In this document: positions 23,626 to 32,868 of the stretch, one piece after another
How the letters are laid out: every line of letters begins with the position of its first letter
How positions within the stretch are numbered: position 1 is the stretch's first letter
Assembly: GCF_936928535.1 (NCBI RefSeq)
Contig: NZ_CAKZHY010000173.1
Span: forward strand, 89,271 to 153,270
Direction: 5' to 3'
DNA: 64,000 nucleotides
Source: an uncultured Bradyrhizobium sp.
GTDB taxonomy: Bacteria > Pseudomonadota > Alphaproteobacteria > Rhizobiales > Xanthobacteraceae
Notes under the pieces: generated by a model
Databases searched by the model: none
What the model was told of the DNA's origin: nothing
Seen by the model: the letters and a program-made list of their open reading frames with translations, nothing else
Translations under genes and position numbers: made by a program

Positions 23626-24264
23626 ATGACCATGAGATTCCCTTTTGCCCGCACGCTGTGCCTGGCTTTGGCTTTAGGCGCTGCCGGCCTCGCGCCGGCG
23701 CTGGCGCAGGGTGATCCGGCCCCGCCGGCGAAGCAGCAGAAGAAGCTGCCCGAGGCGCCGGCCAAGCTGCCCAAGGCCGACCGCACCAAGAATCTCGATT
23801 TCCTGTTCGGTGCGCTGAAGGCCGCCCCCGATGACGTCAGCGCCAGGCATGTCGAGGCGCGGATTTGGGCGATCTGGCTGCAGACCCCGAGCGACACCGC
23901 GGCACTCCTGATGGCGCGGGCCAAGGCGGCGGTCGATGCGCAGAAGATCGACGTCGCGATCAAGCTGCTCGATGCCGTGATCAAGCTCCGGCCCGACTAC
24001 ATCGAAGCCTGGAACCGGCGCGCCACGCTCTATTACATGCAGAACGACTACGCCCGCTCGCTCGCCGACATCCGCGAGGTGCTGATCCGCGAGCCGCGTC
24101 ATTTCGGCGCGCTCGCAGGGCTCGGCATGATCATGCAGGACGTCGGCGACGAGAAGCGCGCGCTCGAGGCCTATCGCAAGGCGCTCGCCGTCAATCCGCA
24201 CCTCGAGAAGATCCCCGAGCAGGTGAAGGCCTTGACCGAGAAGGTCGAAGGCCGCGACATCTAG
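23626..24264 (+). CDS. Secreted tetratricopeptide-repeat protein
   Basis: A 212-residue protein with a signal peptide (FARTLCLALALGAAGLAPALA, cut near AQG) and a Lys/Pro-rich linker. Then come about three TPR units; the last two are clear: PDYIEAWNRRATLYYMQNDYARSL and PRHFGALAGLGMIMQDVGDEKRALEAYRKALAVNP. TPR solenoids hold partner proteins; here it would do so in the periplasm. The start is ATG 23626 or 23632. The stop codon overlaps a REP-like repeat. Confidence 0.88.
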   Translation: MTMRFPFARTLCLALALGAAGLAPALAQGDPAPPAKQQKKLPEAPAKLPKADRTKNLDFLFGALKAAPDDVSARHVEARIWAIWLQTPSDTAALLMARAKAAVDAQKIDVAIKLLDAVIKLRPDYIEAWNRRATLYYMQNDYARSLADIREVLIREPRHFGALAGLGMIMQDVGDEKRALEAYRKALAVNPHLEKIPEQVKALTEKVEGRDI

Positions 24265-24312
24265 AGCACGATCCGGAAAAGTGTGCAGCGGTTTTCCGAC
24301 GAGATCGTGCTC
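24264..24312. repeat. Short palindromic repeat at the TPR gene end
   Basis: GAGCACGATC and GATCGTGCTC are outer arms, CGGAAAA and TTTTCCG inner arms. This is a recurrent Bradyrhizobium-type element. It begins within the stop codon of the TPR gene and can also act as that gene's transcript-end hairpin. Confidence 0.75.
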
Positions 24313-24446
24313 AAACAGTAACGGATATTTCGATCATCTTTCGAGCGGTTGCGGCGCGTGGAGATTAACCACGATCAAAAGCGCAATGTCGCAAGGACTA
24401 TTGCCGGCGCCGCCGCAGGTCTACCTGCATGGCAGGGAGCACAGCC

Positions 24447-24707
24447 ATGATGCGTTTGATCTTTGCTTGTAGCTTGCTGTTGGTATCGGGAACGGTCAGC
24501 CTTGCCGATGGGCTGTTCTGGGTGGTCGGCAATCGCGCCACCGGCAAATGCAACATCGTGACCAGCAATCCGGTCATCGATGGCGACGTGTGGTTCGGCG
24601 ACGGCCCCTACAAGTCGAAGGACGATGCCAAGCTTGCACGCTCGACCATCCGCGCCTGTCCCGTGCTCACGCCCGACGAGCAAAAGGCGGAGGACAGCGC
24701 CGGCTAG
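24447..24707 (+). CDS. Small secreted protein, 86 residues
   Basis: A signal peptide (MMRLIFACSLLLVSGTVSLA) is followed by a short periplasmic domain with two cysteines, one in GKCNIVTSNPVIDGDVWFGDG and one in STIRACPVL. The first part, FWVVGNRATGKCNIV, is a pattern seen in small rhizobial periplasmic proteins of unknown function. GGGAG eight bases upstream supports ATG 24447. Confidence 0.7.
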   Translation: MMRLIFACSLLLVSGTVSLADGLFWVVGNRATGKCNIVTSNPVIDGDVWFGDGPYKSKDDAKLARSTIRACPVLTPDEQKAEDSAG

Positions 24708-24714
24708 CCTTGGG

Positions 24715-24897
24715 CTAGTGCAGCACGCTGGTGCCGCGCTCGGCGAGACCGCGATCGGCGGCCGCAGCGTAGGCCTTGGCGAGTTCGGTCTCGAGATGCT
24801 CGTTGATCAGCAGCAGCGCCCGCACCGCGCCGCGCAAATCGCCGTTGCAGCTCGCGACGATCTCGTCGATTGCGGTGTCATTCGATCTGAAGCTCAT
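24715..24897 (-). CDS. Hypothetical small helical protein, 60 residues
   Basis: Not recognised. A soluble protein, probably two helices: IDEIVASCNGDLRGAVRALLLINEHLE, then ETELAKAYAAAADRGL. GGAGG lies seven bases upstream of the ATG at 24897, strong support for translation. It ends eight bases from the convergent secreted-protein gene. Small proteins of this type (GDLRGAVRALLL...) are common in Bradyrhizobium, without known role. Confidence 0.7.
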   Translation of the reverse strand: MSFRSNDTAIDEIVASCNGDLRGAVRALLLINEHLETELAKAYAAAADRGLAERGTSVLH

Positions 24898-25198
24898 CGA
24901 AAATCCTCCGGTTCAAACCAGGACAATTCTGCCGGTCTTTCCTGCATCCCCTGAGGTTGCGAGGAGGGATCGGCGCCCATCCGCGTCTCAATGGCGGAAC
25001 CGACCGTGGCGAATATAAGGACAGCGCGATGACGACTGCATGAATGATCCGAGGCTTGTGTGTCATCTGTCGGGATCATTGATATTGTTGATTTTTTTAG
25101 TTCGGCAATTATGCACATATCCACAGGGCGGCATTTCCGGTGGAAGCGCTGGAGCGTCCTCGCGCGAAACTGCCGTCTGCGTCATTCGTAACTGCCAT
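24898..25198. other. Intergenic region with a long-loop inverted repeat
   Basis: No gene is supported. AATGATCC at 25043-25050 and GGATCATT at 25073-25080 form an eight-base stem with a 22-base loop, followed by an AT-rich stretch with seven T residues near 25095. The region must hold the promoters of the two divergent genes on either side. Confidence 0.45.
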
Positions 25199-26182
25199 GT
25201 GCCCAGGATCGTCCGGACTGTCTTCATGATCGTTTTATCAGCCGTGACCGCGCTGGCCCTGCTCGCGCTGGTCACGCAGGCCGCCGTCGTCGTCGTGCAA
25301 CGTTCCTTTCCGCCGCAGGGCCGGATGATCGAGGTCGAGGGCGCGACGCTGCATGTCGTCGATGTCGGCCCGCGCGATGGCGATCTGCCGATCGTGATGC
25401 TGCACGGCGCCAGCTCCAATCTCGAAGTGATGCGGCATCCGCTCGGCGACATGCTCGCCGGGAACCATCGCGTGATCCTGATAGACCGCCCCGGGCACGG
25501 CTGGAGCACGCGTGCGCGGCACGAAGATTCGACGCCTGAGATTCAGGCACGGATGATCGATGACGCGCTCGGCAAGCTCGGAATCGATCGCGCGATCTTC
25601 GTCGTGCATTCCTGGAGCGGCGCGCTGGGCGCGCGGCTGGCGCTCGATCACGCAAGCCGCGTTGCCGGTCTCGTCATGCTGGCACCGGTGACCCACCCCT
25701 GGCGCGGCGGCGTCGGTCGCTACAACGAGATCATCGCAACGCCCGTCGTCGGCCCGCTGCTGGCCTACACCATCACGCTGCCGCTCGGCTTGTTCGTCAC
25801 CGAATCAGGCGCACGCAACGTCTTCCTGCCGCAGACGATGCCGGACGGTTTTGTGAGGGAGTCCGCGACGCCGCTACTGCTTCGTCCGCGCGAATTCATC
25901 GCCAATGCCTATGATCTCGTCACGCTCAAGGCCTCGGTTGCCGCGCAGGCGCCGCGCTACGGCGAGATCAGCACGCCCGTGACGATCATCGCCGGCGCGC
26001 CCGACAAGACGGTGAAGACCGACATCCACGCACGCCCCTTCGCCGCGACGGTGCCGAATGCAAAGCTGGTCGTGCTGCCCGATCTCGGCCACATGGTGCA
26101 GAACGCGGTGCCGGATCTGGTGAAGACGGAGATCGAGACGATGATCCGTCAGATGTCCCCGGCGCAGGCGGCCGCAGACTAA
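25199..26182 (+). CDS. Alpha/beta hydrolase, membrane-anchored
   Basis: A protein of about 327 residues (GTG 25199) or 318 residues (ATG 25226). One N-terminal hydrophobic segment (MIVLSAVTALALLALVTQAAVVVV) anchors or exports it. The alpha/beta-hydrolase fold shows the oxyanion strand IVMLHGASSN, the RPGHGWS turn, the nucleophile elbow VVHSWSGALG, and the late His in LPDLGHMVQNAVP. The elbow has Val and Ser where GxSxG has Gly, but the Ser-His pair is intact. The substrate is unknown; epoxide hydrolase-like and esterase roles are possible. Confidence 0.85.
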   Translation: MPRIVRTVFMIVLSAVTALALLALVTQAAVVVVQRSFPPQGRMIEVEGATLHVVDVGPRDGDLPIVMLHGASSNLEVMRHPLGDMLAGNHRVILIDRPGHGWSTRARHEDSTPEIQARMIDDALGKLGIDRAIFVVHSWSGALGARLALDHASRVAGLVMLAPVTHPWRGGVGRYNEIIATPVVGPLLAYTITLPLGLFVTESGARNVFLPQTMPDGFVRESATPLLLRPREFIANAYDLVTLKASVAAQAPRYGEISTPVTIIAGAPDKTVKTDIHARPFAATVPNAKLVVLPDLGHMVQNAVPDLVKTEIETMIRQMSPAQAAAD

Positions 26183-26280
26183 AGCGTTTTCGAGCGAAGA
26201 GGACTCCGGTTCGCGTGAGGAAAACGCGTCAAGACAAGGGCTGGAACATCGGTTCTGATGCCGTCAGAACCGATGTTCCA
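26181..26280. repeat. Two-part dispersed repeat ending in a 17-bp perfect hairpin
   Basis: The head (AAAGCGTTTTCGAGCGAAG ... AAAACGCGTCAAGAC) closely matches the one at 38738-38795. The tail is a perfect hairpin: TGGAACATCGGTTCTGA (26242-26258), a five-base loop, and its exact complement (26264-26280). It lies between the convergent hydrolase and cytochrome c genes and may terminate both. Confidence 0.75.
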
Positions 26281-26299
26281 GCGGCCGCCTTAGACCCGT

Positions 26300-26695
26300 T
26301 TACTGCTTGATCTTCCCGTCCTTGTCGAACTGCGAGACGTAGGACCAGAGATTGTTGATTTCGGTCTCGTTCTTGATGCCGGCGAATGCCATCTTGGTGC
26401 CGGGGATCTTGGCCTTCGGATCCTTGATGTATTCCTTGAACTGGGCCTCGTTCCAGGTGATGCCGGAATTCTTGTTCGCATCCGAATAATTGTAATCCGG
26501 CGCGGTGCCGGAATGACGGCCATCGAGGCCGTTCAGTTCGGGGCCGACCTTATTCTTGGCGCCTTCGCCGATGGCGTGGCAGGCCAGGCACTTGTTGAAC
26601 GACGTCTTGCCGGCCGCGACATCCTGCGCCATCGCGCTGGTGGCCGTGGCAGTGACGGTGAGGATCATCAGCGCGCCAAAAATCAGTTTTTTCAT
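26300..26695 (-). CDS. Class I c-type cytochrome (cytochrome c2-like)
   Basis: A 131-residue protein with a signal peptide (KLIFGALMILTVTATATSAMA). The heme site CLACH is at residues 36-40 with His40 as axial ligand, and Met102 in PGTKMAFAGI as the second. The NGLDGRHSG and YSDANKNSGITW segments are typical of c2/c550 mono-heme cytochromes of rhizobia. It carries electrons in the periplasm between the bc1 complex and oxidases or dehydrogenases. It stands alone. Confidence 0.93.
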   Translation of the reverse strand: MKKLIFGALMILTVTATATSAMAQDVAAGKTSFNKCLACHAIGEGAKNKVGPELNGLDGRHSGTAPDYNYSDANKNSGITWNEAQFKEYIKDPKAKIPGTKMAFAGIKNETEINNLWSYVSQFDKDGKIKQ

Positions 26696-26961
26696 AGGGT
26701 GCTCTTCGTCTCTTTCCCGGTGGATCTTCGTCTGGTCGGCTTTCGTCGAACCTGCCCGTTTTGGCACGGCCCGCTCGGCTTGGACAAGCCACGAAAGCAT
26801 GACAGGTTTCATGGCTGCCAACTTGTCCCAGAGCGAACTCGCTGGAGATCGTGGCTTGCGACTTTCGGACGGCCTACCCAAACCACAGCGGACGTGGTTG
26901 ATTTGCCGTGATAAATTGACGTGCGGCGCAAGCCGGAAGGATATGCGGTGAAGGATCTGAT

Positions 26962-28455
26962 ATGGCCATCATGATGCCGGCGAGCGATCAAGCGGTGTTG
27001 GCGCGCCGCGCGGAGATCGTTGCTGCATTGCGCGCCATCGTGCCCGGCGAGGGTGTGATCGACAGTGCGGCCGAGATGCGGGCTTATGAATCCGACGGGC
27101 TGACCGCCTATCGGCAGCCCCCGATGGTCGTGGTGCTGCCTGATACGACCGAGCAGGTCTCGCTCGTCCTGAAATATTGTGCCGCCCATGGCATCAAGGT
27201 GGTGCCGCGCGGCTCAGGCACCTCGCTTTCAGGCGGCGCGCTGCCGCTGGAGGACGGCGTCCTGCTGGGCCTCGGCAAGTTCAAGCGCATCCGCGAGATC
27301 GATTTCGACAACCGTGTCGTCGTCACCGAGCCCGGCGTCACCAATCTCGCCATCAGCCAGGCGGTCGCGCATGCCGGCTTCTATTACGCGCCCGATCCGT
27401 CCTCGCAGATCGCCTGCTCGATCGGCGGCAATGTCGCGGAAAATTCCGGCGGCGTGCATTGCCTGAAATACGGCATGACCACCAACAACGTGCTCGGTTG
27501 CGAGATCGTGCTGATGAGCGGCGAGATCCTGCGCATCGGCGGCAAGGGGTGCGAGAACGCGGGCTACGATCTGATGGGCGTCATCACCGGCTCGGAAGGC
27601 CTGCTCGGGGTCATCACCGAGATCACGGTGCGTATCCTGCAGAAGCCGGAGACGGCGCGCGCGCTGATGGTCGGATTCGCGCAAGTCGAGGCGGCCGGCG
27701 AATGCGTGGCGCGCATCATCGGCGCCGGCATCATCCCCGGCGGCATGGAGATGATGGACAAGCCGGCGATTCACGCTGCGGAAGCCTTCGTCCATGCCGG
27801 CTATCCGCTGGACGTCGAAGCGCTGCTCATCATCGAGCTCGACGGTCCCAAGATCGAGGTCGATGAGCTGATCACGCGCGTCGAGACCATCGCCAACGCC
27901 TGCGGCTCGACCACCTGCCAGATCTCGACCTCGGAGGCCGAGCGCAATCTGTTCTGGGCCGGCCGCAAGGCCGCGTTCCCCGCTGTGGGACGTATCTCGC
28001 CAGACTATCTCTGCATGGACGGCACCATTCCGCGCGGCGCGCTGCCGAAGGCGCTGGCGCGCATCCGCGAGCTCGGCGAAAAGTACCAGCTCGGCTGCGC
28101 CAACGTGTTCCACGCCGGCGACGGCAATCTGCATCCGCTGATCCTCTACGATGCCAACAAGCCCGGCGAGATCGAGCGCGCCGAAGCCTTCGGCGCCGAC
28201 ATCCTGCGCGCCTGCGTCGAGTTCGGCGGCGTGCTCACCGGCGAGCACGGCGTCGGCATCGAGAAGCGCGATCTGATGCCGGACATGTTCACCGAGATCG
28301 ACCTCAACCAGCAGCAGCGGCTGAAATGCGCCTTCGACGCGCAAGGCCTGCTCAACCCCGGCAAGGTGTTTCCGACCCTGCACCGCTGCGCCGAGCTCGG
28401 CCGCATGCATGTGCACGCGGGCAAGCTGGCGTTCCCGGACATTCCGCGGTTCTGA
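26962..28455 (+). CDS. glcD: Glycolate oxidase FAD-binding subunit GlcD
   Basis: A 497-residue FAD-linked oxidase. The PCMH-type FAD domain spans residues about 50-230 (VVPRGSGTSLSGGALP, PDPSSQIACSIGGNVAENSGG, GYDLMGVITGSEGLLGVITE). The C-terminal substrate domain ends with FHAGDGNLHPLIL and LTGEHGVGIEKRDL. With GlcE and GlcF it oxidises glycolate to glyoxylate at the membrane. The partner genes are further on (30242 and 31477), after two unrelated genes. Confidence 0.95.
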   Translation: MAIMMPASDQAVLARRAEIVAALRAIVPGEGVIDSAAEMRAYESDGLTAYRQPPMVVVLPDTTEQVSLVLKYCAAHGIKVVPRGSGTSLSGGALPLEDGVLLGLGKFKRIREIDFDNRVVVTEPGVTNLAISQAVAHAGFYYAPDPSSQIACSIGGNVAENSGGVHCLKYGMTTNNVLGCEIVLMSGEILRIGGKGCENAGYDLMGVITGSEGLLGVITEITVRILQKPETARALMVGFAQVEAAGECVARIIGAGIIPGGMEMMDKPAIHAAEAFVHAGYPLDVEALLIIELDGPKIEVDELITRVETIANACGSTTCQISTSEAERNLFWAGRKAAFPAVGRISPDYLCMDGTIPRGALPKALARIRELGEKYQLGCANVFHAGDGNLHPLILYDANKPGEIERAEAFGADILRACVEFGGVLTGEHGVGIEKRDLMPDMFTEIDLNQQQRLKCAFDAQGLLNPGKVFPTLHRCAELGRMHVHAGKLAFPDIPRF

Positions 28456-28484
28456 GGATTGGGCGGGTCAGTCCAGGTAGCGGT

Positions 28485-29648
28485 ATGGCGGATATCCCGA
28501 TAGGTGCGACTGTGACGTCAGCAGCCGCGACCCACTCTCGGTCGCGGCTGCTGTTCATCGACAACATCAGATGGTCGATGATCATCCTCGTGCTGAGCAT
28601 GCACGCGGCCGATACTTACTCTCCGTTCGGCAATTGGTACTATGTCGACCGCCAGGCCGCGGGCTTCGGCACCGCTCTGTTATTCGGTATCTATCAGAGC
28701 TTCCTCCAGGCGTTCTTCATGGCGGCGTTGTTTTTCATCGCCGGCTATTTCGCGGCGGCATCTTTCGACAGAAAGGGGTTTTCAGCCTTCGCCCGCGACC
28801 GGCTGTTGCGGCTGGGCGTGCCGACCCTGGTTTACATGTTCGTGATCGGCCCGCTCACGCAGTATTTTCTGTCCCGGACCTGGGGCAACGGCGGCTTCGG
28901 TCATCAATGGCTGACCCATCTCCGCGATGGCGAATGGCTGTCCGAGAGCGGGCCGATGTGGTTCTGCGCCGTGCTGCTGCTGTTCTCGCTTCTCTACGGC
29001 CTCGTACGGCTGTCGGGATGGCAAGAGCGGGTGGTTGTGCTGCGAGGACCGATGCTCGTGGTGTTCGTCATGGTCATGGCGGCCGCGACCTTTGCCGTGC
29101 GCGTCGTCGTGCCGGCCGGTGCCGCAGTGCTCAATGTCCATCCTGGCGACCTCCCGCAATATGTTCTGATGTTCGCGGCCGGGGCCTATGGCTATCGCGG
29201 CAACTGGATGATGGGGCTTGCGGATCGGTCCTGCCTGTATTGGGGCACTCGGGCGCTGGCCATCTCGGCGCCTGTGTTCGCGGCGCTGGTGCTGTTTGGC
29301 GGAGGTCTCGAGGGCGACACGGCACTCTATGACGGCGGCTTCAATCCCGTGAGTGCCGGCAAGTGCCTCTGGGAAGCACTCGTCTGTGTGGGCATGGGCT
29401 TTCTGCTCCTCGCCGTCTACCGTCGCTATTTCGACACGCAAGGTCTCCTCGCCAAATGGCTCTCGGACAATGCCTTCGGCGTCTACCTGATCCACCCGCC
29501 GATCCTGATCGGCTTTGCCTTGCTGCTGCATGGGCTGCCGCTGCTGGCGCTCGCGAAGGCGCTTCTGCTGACGGTGCTGGCCGCCATCGGCAGCTTCGGC
29601 GTCTCGGGCTTGATCCTGCGCCAATCGCCGCTGCGCGCGATCATCTAG
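28485..29648 (+). CDS. Acyltransferase 3 family membrane protein (OpgC-like)
   Basis: A 387-residue protein with about ten membrane segments. The N-terminus has the family signature: LLFIDNIRWSMIILVLSMHAA, where the His after the first segment is the essential residue of acyltransferase-3 proteins. A late segment (AFGVYLIHPPILIGFALLL) is the standard C-terminal part. Such proteins acetylate or succinylate sugars and glucans at the membrane. It is placed 29 bases after glcD in the same direction, so it may be cotranscribed with it; no metabolic link is evident. Confidence 0.85.
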   Translation: MADIPIGATVTSAAATHSRSRLLFIDNIRWSMIILVLSMHAADTYSPFGNWYYVDRQAAGFGTALLFGIYQSFLQAFFMAALFFIAGYFAAASFDRKGFSAFARDRLLRLGVPTLVYMFVIGPLTQYFLSRTWGNGGFGHQWLTHLRDGEWLSESGPMWFCAVLLLFSLLYGLVRLSGWQERVVVLRGPMLVVFVMVMAAATFAVRVVVPAGAAVLNVHPGDLPQYVLMFAAGAYGYRGNWMMGLADRSCLYWGTRALAISAPVFAALVLFGGGLEGDTALYDGGFNPVSAGKCLWEALVCVGMGFLLLAVYRRYFDTQGLLAKWLSDNAFGVYLIHPPILIGFALLLHGLPLLALAKALLLTVLAAIGSFGVSGLILRQSPLRAII

Positions 29649-29690
29649 CGGAGACGCCGCGGTCCGGTCAGAATCGCGGCGTCTAGGTTC

Positions 29691-30026
29691 TCAAAGCATT
29701 CCGTATTGCGCGCGCTCGCGCTTCGCCAGCAGCGGCAGCGCCTGGCCGGCGATATAGGTCTTGAAGTGCGCGCTTTCCTGATGCTCCTTAAACGCGGCCT
29801 CGTCGCGGAACAGCTCGTAGAATAGGAACTGCGCAGGGTTGTCTTTCCCGCGTGAGATCAGGAACAGTTTGACGCCGTCCTCGCGCTGCGCCTCCGGCAG
29901 GAAGCTATCGAGGATGGCGGCGATCTTGTCGGCCTCTCCAGGCTTTGCCTCCCATTGCGCGACCACGAGGAGGCCTCCGCCGTCGACGGCGTCGCTGATC
30001 GATTTCTGTGTGGCGTAGTGGTTCAT
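29691..30026 (-). CDS. Antibiotic biosynthesis monooxygenase (ABM) domain protein
   Basis: A 111-residue protein with one ABM (dimeric alpha/beta barrel) domain: LLVVAQWEAKPGEADKIAAIL, FYELFRDEAAFKEHQESAHFKTYI. Family members are small quinol or aromatic monooxygenases and detoxifiers such as YgiN. The GGAGCGAAGC site upstream supports ATG 30026. It is on the opposite strand between glcD and glcE. Confidence 0.88.
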   Translation of the reverse strand: MNHYATQKSISDAVDGGGLLVVAQWEAKPGEADKIAAILDSFLPEAQREDGVKLFLISRGKDNPAQFLFYELFRDEAAFKEHQESAHFKTYIAGQALPLLAKRERAQYGML

Positions 30027-30241
30027 GCTTCGCTCCATATCTGTCTCTGATGATCTCGATCGCGATCGACGCGAGTTTGTAGCGACGGCACGCAGGGTTT
30101 GGTTCGCCGGTGGTCGAAGTGTCGATGTCGTGAATGTTTCGATTGTGATCGAATCGTCGATGTGACCCGAACGCGCCGGCAGCGGTCGCCGGCCCACGTA
30201 GCATTTGATTTTCGGACCAAATTTCGTTACCCGCTAGACGC

Positions 30242-31480
30242 GTGGATACGCTCAGGGTCAGAGACGCCAAAGACGTCGAAGAGGTGGTGCGCGCGGCGAT
30301 TGCCAATGAGCAGCCGCTCGAGATCATCGGTCATGGCAACAAGCGCAGCATCGGGCACGCCATGGCGACCAATGCCGTGCTCGACGTCTCCGCGCTCAAT
30401 GCCGTCACCTCCTATGAGCCGAACGAATTGATCGTCACGCTCCAGGCCGGTGCGCCGGTGGCCGACGTGCTGTCGCTGATCGACGCCAAGAACCAGCAAT
30501 TCGCGTTCGAGCCCATCAACACCGCGCCGCTGCTCGGTACGACCGGCTCAGGAACCATTGGCGGCATGATCGCGGTGGGTCTGGCCGGCCCGCGCCGGAT
30601 CAAGGCGGGCGGGGCGCGCGACCATCTGCTCGGGGCGCATGCCGTCTCCGGCTTCGGCGACAGCTTCAAGACCGGCGGCAAGGTGGTGAAGAACGTCACC
30701 GGCTACGACCTCTGCAAGCTGCTCAGCGGCTCCTGGGGCACGCTGTCGGTCATGACGGAAGTGACGCTCAAGGTGATGCCGAAGCCCGAAGCCGAGCGGA
30801 CGCTGCTGCTGCGTGGGCTCAATGATGCCGCCGCCAACAAGGCGATGACTGCGGCTCTCGGCTCGCCCTACGATGTCTCCGGCGCCGCGCATCTGCCGCA
30901 TCAGGCGCTCCGAACCAGGACCGACGGGCTCGGCGATATCGCCGGCCAGGGCGAGGCGGTGACCGCGCTGCGGCTCGAGGGCATCACGGCCTCCGCCAGT
31001 CACCGCGCCGGTTCCTTGCGCGAGCTGCTGGCGCCGTTTGGCGCCGCGACCCTGATCGAGGATACGGCGTCGTCCGCCCTTTGGGCCGCCATCCGCGACG
31101 TGCTGCCGTTCGCGGCCAGCGGTGCGCTTGGCGCCTGGCCGGTGTGGCGGATCGTCTGCCCGCCGGCCTCGGGGGCGGCGCTCGGCACGCAATTGGTGCG
31201 CGAGACCGGCGGCGACGTGATCTATGACTGGGGCGGCGGGCTGATCTGGGCGGCGCTGCCGCCGAAGGCCGACGCGCACGCCCCCGCCGTACGCCAGCTC
31301 GCCGATGCGTTCGGCGGCCACGCAACGCTGATCCGGGCAGCCGAGGACGTCAGGCGCGGCGTCGACGTGTTCCACCCGCAAGCGCCTGGTATCGCCGCCC
31401 TGAGCGAACGGGTCCGCGCCAGCTTCGATCCGAAGTCGATCTTGAACCGGGGACGCTTGAGGCGGGGCGCCGTGGCATGA
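30242..31480 (+). CDS. glcE: Glycolate oxidase FAD-binding subunit GlcE
   Basis: A 412-residue FAD-binding protein, shorter than GlcD, with the PCMH domain: IIGHGNKRSIGHAM, PLLGTTGSGTIGGMIAVGLAGPRRI, and GGKVVKNVTGYDLCKLLSGSWG. It ends RASFDPKSILNRGRL, as in GlcE. It is the second flavin subunit of the glycolate dehydrogenase complex. The likely start is GTG 30242. It overlaps glcF by four bases (ATGA). Confidence 0.93.
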   Translation: MDTLRVRDAKDVEEVVRAAIANEQPLEIIGHGNKRSIGHAMATNAVLDVSALNAVTSYEPNELIVTLQAGAPVADVLSLIDAKNQQFAFEPINTAPLLGTTGSGTIGGMIAVGLAGPRRIKAGGARDHLLGAHAVSGFGDSFKTGGKVVKNVTGYDLCKLLSGSWGTLSVMTEVTLKVMPKPEAERTLLLRGLNDAAANKAMTAALGSPYDVSGAAHLPHQALRTRTDGLGDIAGQGEAVTALRLEGITASASHRAGSLRELLAPFGAATLIEDTASSALWAAIRDVLPFAASGALGAWPVWRIVCPPASGAALGTQLVRETGGDVIYDWGGGLIWAALPPKADAHAPAVRQLADAFGGHATLIRAAEDVRRGVDVFHPQAPGIAALSERVRASFDPKSILNRGRLRRGAVA

Positions 31481-32799
31481 AGACGGAATTCTCACTCGCG
31501 CAGCTTGCCGACCCCGACATCGCGGAAGCCGACAAGATCCTGCGCGCCTGCGTCCATTGCGGCTTCTGCACCGCGACCTGCCCGACCTATGTCCTGCTCG
31601 GCGACGAGCTCGATAGCCCGCGCGGCCGCATCTATCTGATCAAGGAGATGCTGGAGAAGGATCAGACACCGACACCGGAGGTGGTCAAGCACGTCGATCG
31701 CTGCCTGTCGTGCCTGGCCTGCATGACGACCTGCCCGTCCGGGGTGAACTACATGCACCTCGTCGATCAGGCCCGTGTCAGGATCGAGCAGCGCTATCGG
31801 CGCCCGCTCGCCGAGCGGCTGCTGCGCCGGGTGCTGGCCTTCGTCCTGCCCGATCCGCAATGGTTTCGCATCAGCATGCGGCTGGCACAGCTGGCCCGTC
31901 CCCTCGCGGTCTTCCTGCCGACGCCGCGGCCATCGGCCACGCCGGGCCTGATCCAGCGCCTCAAGGCGATGCTGGCCCTGGCTCCCGACCGGCTGCCGGC
32001 GCCGGGCGCACTTCCGGGCAGCGTGTTCGCGGCGCTCGGCAAGAAGCGTGGCCGGGTCGCGCTGCTGCAGGGCTGCGCCCAGCAGGTGCTGGCGCCGCGC
32101 ATCAACCAGGCTGCCATCAGCCTGCTCACCCGTCACGGCATCGAGGTCGTGCTGGTCAGGGATGAGCAATGCTGCGGCGCGCTCACCCATCACCTCGGCG
32201 ACGACGAGGATGCGCTGGCGCGCGCCCGCGCCAACGTCGCAGCGTGGTGCAAGGAGGCCGCCGGCGAAGGGCTCGACGCCATCCTGGTGACGACCTCCGG
32301 TTGTGGTACCGTCATCAAGGACTACGGCTATCTGCTGCGCGAGGACGCTGCCTTCGCGGCCGATGCGGCGAAGGTGTCCGCGCTTGCGAAGGACATCACG
32401 GAATATGTCGCCGGTCTCGGCCTCGCACCGAGCGCGCAACAGCACGACATCGTCGTCGCCTATCACTCCGCATGCTCGTTGCAGCACGGGCAGAAAATCA
32501 CGGGCCTTCCGAAAGAATTGCTTTCCAAGAATGGATTCGTGGTGAAAGATGTGCCAGAGAGCCATTTGTGTTGCGGTTCGGCGGGGACCTACAACATTCT
32601 CCAGCCCGAGCTTGCGGGCAGGTTGCGCGATCGCAAGGTCGCCAACATCGCAAGTGTCAAGCCGGACATGATTGCCGCAGGCAATATCGGCTGCATGGTG
32701 CAGATTGCCAGTGGCACGTCAGTTCCGGTCGTACACACGATTGAGCTTCTCGATTGGGCTACGGGCGGATCGCGGCCGGCGTTGAGCGCGTCGCACTGA
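31477..32799 (+). CDS. glcF: Glycolate oxidase iron-sulfur subunit GlcF
   Basis: A 440-residue protein with two [4Fe-4S] ferredoxin-type sites: Cys25, 28, 31 and 35 (CVHCGFCTATCPTY) and Cys76, 79, 82 and 86 (CLSCLACMTTCPSG). Two CCG domains follow, with DEQCCGALTHH and ESHLCCGSAGTYN. It passes electrons from GlcDE to the membrane quinone pool. It begins within the glcE stop, so translation is coupled. Confidence 0.95.
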   Translation: MKTEFSLAQLADPDIAEADKILRACVHCGFCTATCPTYVLLGDELDSPRGRIYLIKEMLEKDQTPTPEVVKHVDRCLSCLACMTTCPSGVNYMHLVDQARVRIEQRYRRPLAERLLRRVLAFVLPDPQWFRISMRLAQLARPLAVFLPTPRPSATPGLIQRLKAMLALAPDRLPAPGALPGSVFAALGKKRGRVALLQGCAQQVLAPRINQAAISLLTRHGIEVVLVRDEQCCGALTHHLGDDEDALARARANVAAWCKEAAGEGLDAILVTTSGCGTVIKDYGYLLREDAAFAADAAKVSALAKDITEYVAGLGLAPSAQQHDIVVAYHSACSLQHGQKITGLPKELLSKNGFVVKDVPESHLCCGSAGTYNILQPELAGRLRDRKVANIASVKPDMIAAGNIGCMVQIASGTSVPVVHTIELLDWATGGSRPALSASH

Positions 32800-32868
32800 G
32801 CTTTCGCCTTGAGGTGACTGCTGAAGATGCCCGATCGACCATTGTTCGGCGGCAACAGGAGGACCACG

